DNA from: Sphingomonadaceae bacterium
GTDB taxonomy: Bacteria; Pseudomonadota; Alphaproteobacteria; Sphingomonadales; Sphingomonadaceae
Direction: 5' to 3'
NCBI GenBank assembly: GCA_020630295.1
Contig: JAHDBR010000003.1
Coordinates: 1-64,000 of the forward strand
Length of the DNA stretch: 64,000 nucleotides
The notes below the pieces were generated by a model. That model had not been told where the DNA came from and did not search any database. It saw nothing but the letters and a program-made list of their open reading frames with translations. Position numbers and translations under genes: made by a program. This document shows positions 41,428-48,387 of this stretch, in pieces. Within the stretch, counting starts at the first letter, position 1. Each line of letters starts with the position of its first letter.

Positions 41428-42749
41428 TCAGACAAAATTTGCATGACCAGTGGCGGCGCAGTCAGGCTCGGCGAATCGGACAGCAGCTGAACCGCATGAT
41501 CCACACATCCTGCAGGGCCGTCATGCGTTACCATGGCGACAAACACCTCTCCGCCATCATTGGCGCGGCCTTCCTGAATCAGGCTCTCGATCGAAACGTT
41601 TGCATCGCGCATGGCGGCTGTAATCTCGGCTAGGACGCCCGGCTTGTCTGTCACGGTGAAGCGCAAATAGACCTGCCCCGTCCGCTTGCCCGCTTCTGCT
41701 GGCGCCATGGAGACCAGATCGCTGGCAGGCACAGAGAACGGCGCGCCCGTCTCTCCGCGTGCGATGTCAATCAGATCGGCGACCACTGCGCTGGCGGTAG
41801 GTCCATCACCGGCACCCGCTCCCTGAAACAACAGACGGCCTGAGAAATTGCCTTCCGCCACAATCGCGTTGGTGGGTCCGGTTACATGCGCGAGCGGATG
41901 GCCTTTCGGGACAAGGCATGGCTTCACCTGTTGCAGCAAAGCAGGGACACCTGCTTCATCACGCTCAACATCGGCCATTCCAATCAAGCGGATGACGTAA
42001 CCCAAGGCATCCGCCTGCGCGATATCGGCAGCGCGAATGGCTGAGATGCCCTCGCAACTGACGGCATCAAAATCCATACTGGCACCAAAGCTGACGGCGG
42101 CAAGGATTGCCAGCTTATGCGCTGCATCCACACCTTCAATGTCGAAGGTGGGATCTGCTTCTGCATAGCCCAGCGACTGCGCTTCTTTCAGCGTTTCTGC
42201 AAAACCGGCACCCGATGTCTCCATTTCCGACAATATGTAATTGGCGGTACCATTCAGAATGCCTAAAATGCTGGTGATCGCATTTGCCGCTGCGCCTTCG
42301 CGCAACCCCTTGATAACCGGGATGCCGCCCGCAACAGCTGCTTCGAATTTCAAAGCGACCTGCTGGGCCTCCGCGGCTTGCGCAAGGCTCAGCCCGTGAT
42401 GAGCAACCATCGCCTTGTTCGCCGTTACAAAGCCTTTGCCTGCGGCAATCGCATTTCGGGCGAGTGTTAAGGCGGGTCCGTCTGAACCGCCCACCAATTC
42501 TACCACCACATCGACATCGTCGCGCGCAGCCATTGCCGTCATATCGTCTTCCCACGCAAATCCGGAAAGATCCACGCCGCGGTCACGGTTGCGGTCACGC
42601 GCGCTGACCGCAGTAATCTGCAGAGGCCTGCCGGCGCGGGCAGAAATCAGCTCCGCATTGTCACGCAGCAGGCGTATAACGCCCACGCCCACTGTGCCGG
42701 CACCCGCCAGAGCAATACGCAAGGGTGCGTTGGCTGTTTCTGCTGTCAT
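41424..42749 (-). CDS. hom: Homoserine dehydrogenase with C-terminal ACT domain
   Basis: 'RIALAGAGTVGVGVIRLL', 'GILNGTANYILSEM', 'SLGYAEADPTFDIEGVDAAHKLAIL'. Confidence 0.97.
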   Translation of the reverse strand: MTAETANAPLRIALAGAGTVGVGVIRLLRDNAELISARAGRPLQITAVSARDRNRDRGVDLSGFAWEDDMTAMAARDDVDVVVELVGGSDGPALTLARNAIAAGKGFVTANKAMVAHHGLSLAQAAEAQQVALKFEAAVAGGIPVIKGLREGAAANAITSILGILNGTANYILSEMETSGAGFAETLKEAQSLGYAEADPTFDIEGVDAAHKLAILAAVSFGASMDFDAVSCEGISAIRAADIAQADALGYVIRLIGMADVERDEAGVPALLQQVKPCLVPKGHPLAHVTGPTNAIVAEGNFSGRLLFQGAGAGDGPTASAVVADLIDIARGETGAPFSVPASDLVSMAPAEAGKRTGQVYLRFTVTDKPGVLAEITAAMRDANVSIESLIQEGRANDGGEVFVAMVTHDGPAGCVDHAVQLLSDSPSLTAPPLVMQILSD

Positions 42750-42761
42750 AATACGTGCCGC

Positions 42762-43199
42762 CTATTTCTGCTCAGCGCCAAGCAACGCGTCACGCGCCGA
42801 TTGCGGTATTGGTAGGGATTTGCCCGTGTCCAAAGAAACGTGGACATTCACGAGTTCTATCTCGGCGCGCAAATCGTCGGATGCTCCTGCACCGGCTGAT
42901 CCGTCACCATTACGCCCGTGCAGCTCAATCCGGGTTGTCATGCTGCTATTGCCTATGCGTGAAGTCCAGGCGCGGCCTTCAATATATTCATGCGCACGAA
43001 TCGGCTTGCGAAACTGCACATTGGCGCTGGCGACATGGAATTCCAGCGCGTCCTTGCCGCTCAGGCGTAGCTCCCGCTCATGCCAATATTCGGTAATAAC
43101 CAAATCCGCATATTCGAGATAGCGCGCATTAAAGACAACGCCTTGCGGGTCTAGCTCGGCGTAGCGAACGCGAAAGATGTGGCGAAAGGGTTTTTCCAT
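42762..43199 (-). CDS. Acyl-CoA thioesterase (4HBT family)
   Basis: 'FRVRYAELDPQGVVFNARYLEYADLVITEYWHE'. Confidence 0.93.
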   Translation of the reverse strand: MEKPFRHIFRVRYAELDPQGVVFNARYLEYADLVITEYWHERELRLSGKDALEFHVASANVQFRKPIRAHEYIEGRAWTSRIGNSSMTTRIELHGRNGDGSAGAGASDDLRAEIELVNVHVSLDTGKSLPIPQSARDALLGAEQK

Positions 43200-43256
43200 G
43201 ACGGCGCTTTAAGCGCAGCAGGCCCTCCGGTGGAACCACTAATTCTTAGGGTCGCC

Positions 43257-44111
43257 TTAGCTGCGGTTGCGCTCGCATTGGCCCAATTCGGTCAGGATCA
43301 GCTTGTAATCGGTCTGTGCCTGCTGCCTTGCGGCGGAATCATCGCCCATCAGCGCCGACGACGGCAGCTGCTGCGGCAGGAAACAAGCAAGCCGGTACCA
43401 TGCCAGAGTGTTGCGCTCAGGCGGGCGGGCGGCTTGATCGACGATATCGGTCCATGAAACCCCCCAAACAGGTGTCTGACCGGGCCGGCGAATGACACTT
43501 AGAGAAACCGGACCGTCCGATTCGGTCGACGCAAATATCTGCGTTTCCGATTCGCCTGCCAGATTGCCCGAAATGGAGAACGCATCGCGAATTCCCGTAA
43601 TTGATGGTTGCGCGTCAGGCCTGACCAATTCTTGCAAAACATTGCGCAAACGGGATTCGCGATCCGCCGACCAGAGAATTTGCGAGCTGCGTGTCATCAG
43701 CTGCACCTCTCCCGGACGGCCCGGCACGGGCCGCGCAAAGACAATAACGTCCCGCTTCTTTAGCTTGGGTGCCTTCCCATTGGCGGCTAGCGGCACATCA
43801 ACCAAATAACGAAGCGATTCGCCCACCGGAACAGAGCCAGAAAGAAGGGCGGAAGTGCGGGCCTCTATATAGAGACGCGTATAGCCCGGCTGTACGCCGA
43901 CCGCACGTTCGGGCCTGAGTTCAGCCTGCTTGCGAATCTGTGCAGTCAGGATCAATTCGGCCCCGTCTGACAAGTCCATAAGGTCGACATAAGTCAGGTC
44001 CGGGCTGCTAGAAAAGTCCTGCGAAATTGCCGGGATAGCGGTGGCAAACAAGCCGATTGCACCGGCAATGCCGGTCAATCTTGTCAGAATATTTTTCCAG
44101 CCAAACAACAT
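43257..44111 (-). CDS. Hypothetical secreted/periplasmic protein
   Basis: Signal peptide; intact 284-aa ORF. Confidence 0.7.
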   Translation of the reverse strand: MLFGWKNILTRLTGIAGAIGLFATAIPAISQDFSSSPDLTYVDLMDLSDGAELILTAQIRKQAELRPERAVGVQPGYTRLYIEARTSALLSGSVPVGESLRYLVDVPLAANGKAPKLKKRDVIVFARPVPGRPGEVQLMTRSSQILWSADRESRLRNVLQELVRPDAQPSITGIRDAFSISGNLAGESETQIFASTESDGPVSLSVIRRPGQTPVWGVSWTDIVDQAARPPERNTLAWYRLACFLPQQLPSSALMGDDSAARQQAQTDYKLILTELGQCERNRS

Positions 44112-44240
44112 CTTATCTATTTCCGCCTGCGTTTGTGAACTTTTCGTGCGCCAGTTCGTTTCATACCAACGACTGTGAATCTCTCGTTAACCGATAAAGC
44201 GTTTGCGCGCTCTGCGCATCATAGCTAAAGGTTTGTGAAG

Positions 44241-44270
44241 GCCTAGGTAAAATATAACAATATCCTAGGC
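44241..44270. promoter_or_regulatory. Perfect inverted repeat GCCTAGG-N16-CCTAGGC around AT-rich TATAAC; operator/promoter candidate upstream of tonB
   Basis: GCCTAGG 44241-44247, CCTAGGC 44264-44270, TATAAC at 44253-44258. Confidence 0.5.
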
Positions 44271-44307
44271 ACGCCCTGACCGGGTTTGGAGAAGACCGGG
44301 GGCAACC

Positions 44308-44342
44308 GTCCACCAGCTTACTCTGGGTCAAGAAGGGTGGAC
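44308..44342 (+). other. Leader stem-loop 1 upstream of tonB
   Basis: GTCCACC(44308-44314)/GGTGGAC(44336-44342). Confidence 0.5.
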
Positions 44343-44390
44343 AAGCAGGATATTACTCTGGCAGTGCAAGCATTGCCTTTGGGATGAGTT

Positions 44391-44409
44391 GCCGGACATA
44401 ACGTCCGGC
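44391..44409 (+). other. Leader stem-loop 2 upstream of tonB
   Basis: GCCGGAC(44391-44397)/GTCCGGC(44403-44409). Confidence 0.5.
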
Positions 44410-44435
44410 TTAATACGATGGAGTGATGCGACTGA

Positions 44436-45128
44436 ATGGCTTACGCTGACCAGGAAATGAGCGGTAATAGAGTTATCGCCCTTATCATCGTGGCGCTGAT
44501 CCATGTCGCTGTTGGATACGTTCTCGTGACCGGACTTGCTTATGAAGCAGTCAAAAAAGCGGTCGATCGCGTGACAACAGTCGATATTGATGAGCCGGAA
44601 CCGGAGCCCGAGGAAGAACCCCCACCCCCGGAGGAAATTCCCGAGACAGCTCCGCCGCCTCCGGTAGCGCCACCGCCGCCAATTAACATTGCGCCGGCAC
44701 CACCGCCAATACAAACGCAGCCGACGATACCGCCGCCTGCGCCAGTTGCGGTGCGGGTACCGCCGCCGGCTCCGATTGCGCCGCCGGCTCCGCCGCCAGC
44801 GCCGCCGCCACCGCCACCTCCACCGGCATTTACGCCGAAGGATCCAACGCCGCGCGGTAATCCGGGCGGTTGGGCAAGTCCGCGTGATTATCCGTCACGT
44901 GCTCTTCGTGAAGAGCGTGAAGGTGTCACACGGTTCCGCGTGAACGTGGGTGCGAATGGCCGCGTAACCAGTTGTCAGATTACCGGCTCTAGCGGGCACT
45001 CTGATCTGGACGACACGACTTGTAAGCTCATCACCCGTCGTGGACGCTTCCGTCCCGCGACCGATGGCAGCAACAATGAGGTTGCGGGTACGTGGTCAAG
45101 CGCGGTTCGCTGGCAGATACCTGAATAA
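44436..45128 (+). CDS. tonB: TonB family energy transducer
   Basis: N-terminal TM, Pro/Glu-rich linker, C-terminal TonB domain 'YPSRALREEREGVTRFRVNVGANGRVTSCQITGSSGHSDLDDTTCKLI'. Confidence 0.95.
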   Translation: MAYADQEMSGNRVIALIIVALIHVAVGYVLVTGLAYEAVKKAVDRVTTVDIDEPEPEPEEEPPPPEEIPETAPPPPVAPPPPINIAPAPPPIQTQPTIPPPAPVAVRVPPPAPIAPPAPPPAPPPPPPPPAFTPKDPTPRGNPGGWASPRDYPSRALREEREGVTRFRVNVGANGRVTSCQITGSSGHSDLDDTTCKLITRRGRFRPATDGSNNEVAGTWSSAVRWQIPE

Positions 45129-45147
45129 TTGAATCGAATCATGGAAG

Positions 45148-45169
45148 GGCGGCCCAATCCGGGGCCGCC
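45148..45169 (+). other. Intercistronic hairpin tonB|exbB
   Basis: GGCGGCCC/GGGCCGCC 8-bp stem. Confidence 0.6.
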
Positions 45170-45219
45170 ACTCCAAACCCAATTTTTAAATTACGCTTCT
45201 TTCTGAGAGGAAACTCGCA

Positions 45220-45993
45220 ATGATTATCGAACTTCTAGCCGCTGGCGGCGAAAACGAAATTAAGAACCAGTTCGGCTTCTGGGAAGCCATGAACCAAGGC
45301 GGTGTTATCGCTTGGTCGATCTTTGCCGTACTCGTCATCATGTCGATCGGTTCTTTCTACATCCTGATTACCAAACTTCTCGAACAGCAGAAGATTTTCA
45401 ACCAGTACAAGGACGTGCGTTCGGGCTTCTGGCGCGCCAACTCGCTCCGTGAAGGCGCGAACAAGCTGGAGAAGAACAGCGCATGGCGTCAACTTGTTGA
45501 CGATGCTCTGAAAGCTGAAGACGAGCATGGAAAGATGACTGACCAGCTTGAAGCGCATGACTGGATGCACGGTTCGCTGGCGCGTTCTGAGTCAGCCATC
45601 AACGCGAAACTGGCTGGCGGCCTGCCATTCCTGGCATCGGTTGGTGCAACTGCACCATTCGTTGGTCTGCTCGGTACGGTTATCGGTATTTACCGCGCTC
45701 TGATCAACATCGGCCTCGCCGGTTCGGCTTCGATCGACAAGGTTGCCGGCCCCGTTGGTGAAGCTCTGATCATGACTGCGATTGGTCTTCTTGTGGCGGT
45801 TCCTGCCGTGCTTGCTTATAACTGGCTGTCAGCGCGTAATAAGCGTCTGGCCGGCATGCTCAGCGGCTTCTCGACCGACTTGCTTGCTAACCTCAACTCA
45901 GGTGGTTCTGTGAAGCCTGCCGTTGCACCTGCCAAAGCGCCGGCGGCGAAAGCTCCTGCTAAGCCAGCTCCTGCAGCTAAGCCGAAAGCCTGA
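45220..45993 (+). CDS. exbB: MotA/TolQ/ExbB proton channel protein
   Basis: 'GGLPFLASVGATAPFVGLLGTVIGIYRALINIG...VGEALIMTAIGLLVAVPAVLAYN'; Ala/Pro/Lys tail. Confidence 0.96.
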   Translation: MIIELLAAGGENEIKNQFGFWEAMNQGGVIAWSIFAVLVIMSIGSFYILITKLLEQQKIFNQYKDVRSGFWRANSLREGANKLEKNSAWRQLVDDALKAEDEHGKMTDQLEAHDWMHGSLARSESAINAKLAGGLPFLASVGATAPFVGLLGTVIGIYRALINIGLAGSASIDKVAGPVGEALIMTAIGLLVAVPAVLAYNWLSARNKRLAGMLSGFSTDLLANLNSGGSVKPAVAPAKAPAAKAPAKPAPAAKPKA

Positions 45994-46002
45994 TCGGGAT
46001 TA

Positions 46003-46032
46003 TTGAGGGCCGGTCTTCCGGCCGGTCCTCAA
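46003..46032 (+). other. Intercistronic hairpin exbB|exbD
   Basis: TTGAGG/CCTCAA outer and GCCGG/CCGGC inner stems. Confidence 0.6.
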
Positions 46033-46072
46033 CCGACCCCGAACGTAAGTTAACTCAGGATAGGAATTAGCG

Positions 46073-46606
46073 ATGGCTATTTCGATGGGCAGTGACGGCG
46101 AAGAGAAGCCGATGTCAGACATTAACACGACGCCCCTGGTGGACGTTATGTTGGTTCTGTTGATCATCTTCCTTATCGCCGTTCCAGTTGCAATCCAGAC
46201 GATCGACAAGCTCGAGATTCCGATTATGGAAACTATCGAGTCGAAAGATAAGGTTGAGAACCTGCTTTTGACTGTGAGCACGACCGATGCGGCTGGCCGC
46301 AGTGCCGGTGAACCCGGTTTCGAAGGCGCATTCCGCGAAGGCGAATGCCGGATTTACTTCAACAACACGACGCCGGTCGATTCTCAGGAATTGTATGACC
46401 AAGCGTTTGAACGTCTGGACAATATTGTTCAGGCAGCAGGCGGACCAGAGGCGATCATGCAAGATCCCGAACTGATCCCACAAGTGCACATTCGCGGTGA
46501 CGTGAACGCACCATGGCGCTGTGTTGCTGGTACGATCTATAATGTTCAAGCTGCCGGTTACCCAACCGTTGGCTTCATCTCCAACCCAGTCGACCCGAAC
46601 GGTTGA
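46073..46606 (+). CDS. exbD: ExbD/TolR biopolymer transporter, copy 1
   Basis: 'MSDINTTPLVDVMLVLLIIFLIAVPVAIQT'. Confidence 0.95.
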   Translation: MAISMGSDGEEKPMSDINTTPLVDVMLVLLIIFLIAVPVAIQTIDKLEIPIMETIESKDKVENLLLTVSTTDAAGRSAGEPGFEGAFREGECRIYFNNTTPVDSQELYDQAFERLDNIVQAAGGPEAIMQDPELIPQVHIRGDVNAPWRCVAGTIYNVQAAGYPTVGFISNPVDPNG

Positions 46607-46642
46607 TTGGCGCGGACTGAAAGAATTTAGGAGAAAACCACA

Positions 46643-47092
46643 ATGGCAATGTCAGGCGGCAGCGACGATGGCGAGCCGATGATGGAAATGAACACGACGC
46701 CGCTTATCGACGTCATGCTCGTTCTCCTCATTATGTTCATCATTACAATTCCGGTAGCGACGCACTCGGTAGATATTGATCTGCCGCAGCCGAACCCGAA
46801 CCCTCCACCTGAAGATCAGATCGACCCTATCAAGAACAAAATTGTTCTGACACAGACCGATCAGATCCTCTGGAACGGCGACACAATCGGTCAGGACGAG
46901 TTGGTCCGGAATTTACAGATCACCAAGACGATCGATCCGGAACCTGAACTTCAGTTCGAACCGGAGCCTTCGGCTAGCTATGACGTTTCGGCCCGTGTGC
47001 TGAACATCATCAAAAGCTCTGGTGTAACCAAATTCGGATTTGTCGGGAATGAAAAGTACCGGACCTTTACGAAGGAAGCGGGCGCGCAGTAA
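46643..47092 (+). CDS. exbD: ExbD/TolR biopolymer transporter, copy 2
   Basis: 'MEMNTTPLIDVMLVLLIMFIITIPVATHSVDIDLP'. Confidence 0.95.
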   Translation: MAMSGGSDDGEPMMEMNTTPLIDVMLVLLIMFIITIPVATHSVDIDLPQPNPNPPPEDQIDPIKNKIVLTQTDQILWNGDTIGQDELVRNLQITKTIDPEPELQFEPEPSASYDVSARVLNIIKSSGVTKFGFVGNEKYRTFTKEAGAQ

Positions 47093-47119
47093 GCTGCGTT
47101 TCGTTTGAATCGAAATTGA

Positions 47120-47147
47120 GGGGGCGGAGCAATCCGTCCCCTTTTTT
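47120..47147 (+). terminator. Intrinsic terminator after exbD copy 2
   Basis: GGGGGCGGA-GCAA-TCCGTCCCC followed by TTTTTT. Confidence 0.85.
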
Positions 47148-47320
47148 GTTGCCCGCAGCGGGCGGAAAAGACCTAACATGACTGCAGCGCAGTGCGTTTA
47201 GTCTTGGGTTTGAAGCCGCCATTACGGGCCGGATTCTGGCTGCTCGCAATGCGTCAAACTTGAGCCTGATTTGCTATCCATCCAAATTATGTTATGTTAT
47301 TACATGAAGAGGAGGAAGTT

Positions 47321-47764
47321 ATGGCATTTGCACCCCCCGCTCATGAGAGCTCACCCATGGGAGATCTCAACACGACACCGCTGATTGATGTGATGCTGGT
47401 TTTGTTGGTGATGTTCATCATCACAATCCCGGTGGCCTCCCATACGGTCGACATTGACCTGCCTGTCAGTTGCCAGCCGGAATGCCCGGAGCCGCTGACC
47501 CCTGATCCGGTTAAGAACAAGATCGTAATCGATGCTAACGACAATCTCCTGTGGAACGGCACGCCTGTGTCGGAAGGCCAAATCGCGGCGCTTCTGATCG
47601 AAACAACGCGGTTCGAAGTCGAACCTGAATTGCAATTCGAACCCTCCGCGCTGGCAAGCTATGCTCTGGCGGCCCGCACGCTCAAGACAATCAAGGCCTC
47701 GCAAGTAACCAAGTTCGGATTTGTAGGAAACGAGAAACACCGCAAGTTTGATCGCGGTGTCTAA
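47321..47764 (+). CDS. exbD: ExbD/TolR biopolymer transporter, copy 3
   Basis: 'MGDLNTTPLIDVMLVLLVMFIITIPVASHTVDIDLP'; ATG 47321 with GGAGG just upstream. Confidence 0.93.
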   Translation: MAFAPPAHESSPMGDLNTTPLIDVMLVLLVMFIITIPVASHTVDIDLPVSCQPECPEPLTPDPVKNKIVIDANDNLLWNGTPVSEGQIAALLIETTRFEVEPELQFEPSALASYALAARTLKTIKASQVTKFGFVGNEKHRKFDRGV

Positions 47765-48386
47765 AGCTAACCGGCAAAGGCGGGACGCTCAGCGCCAGCG
47801 CCTCGCCTTCACGCCTCCCAAACTGATCCACAAGCCATCCTACGCGCCGGTGGCTGCGATATGGATGGTGATTGCGGCACTAAGTTTGCTCACTTACCGG
47901 CCACCGACACACGCGATTATGATAGACCTGCCGATACCATCGGGTGTCACAGATCCGAGCCCAGTGTTATCGCCTGTCCGCAACCTGGTCAGCGTCTCGC
48001 CAGCAGGGCAAATCACTTGGAATGGCACCAGGGTCACCGATGTCGAACTGCTTCGCAACGCCGAAGTCGCGCTCTCGCAAACAGTGGAACCCATCCTTGT
48101 TTTCCAACCAGACGGTGGCGCGGCTTATCTTGACGCTGTCAATGCGCTCGCGATTCTTCATCTATCAGGTGCCACAAGCCATTCTTTTTGCTTCGGCGGC
48201 ATCAGCGAACACCGTAGATTTGACAGTCCGGCTTACGTGATGGCTTTCCCAGTACTGCTGTCGACTCCTGTACCAGAACCTCCTCTGACGGGTTCAGACG
48301 AGAGCATGTCATTGGCAGATTTTGGGCCCTACCTAACCCAAGAAGAATGCGAAGGTACTGCCCCGCCACCACCGCCGCCGCGCTAA
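47748..48386 (+). CDS. Divergent ExbD-like paralog lacking the conserved TM aspartate
   Basis: 'APVAAIWMVIAALSLLTYRPPTHAIMIDLP' aligns ungapped to ExbD 'TPLIDVMLVLLVMFIITIPVASHTVDIDLP'; shared 'WNGT', 'EP.L.F.P', 'EHRRFD' downstream. Confidence 0.75.
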   Translation: MIAVSKANRQRRDAQRQRLAFTPPKLIHKPSYAPVAAIWMVIAALSLLTYRPPTHAIMIDLPIPSGVTDPSPVLSPVRNLVSVSPAGQITWNGTRVTDVELLRNAEVALSQTVEPILVFQPDGGAAYLDAVNALAILHLSGATSHSFCFGGISEHRRFDSPAYVMAFPVLLSTPVPEPPLTGSDESMSLADFGPYLTQEECEGTAPPPPPPR

Positions 48387-48387
48387 G

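Noticed and set aside
44418-44449. Tiny upstream ORFs (ATGGAGTGA and a 7-codon ORF overlapping tonB start) as translational regulators
   Set aside because: Too short and too little ribosome-binding support to distinguish from chance
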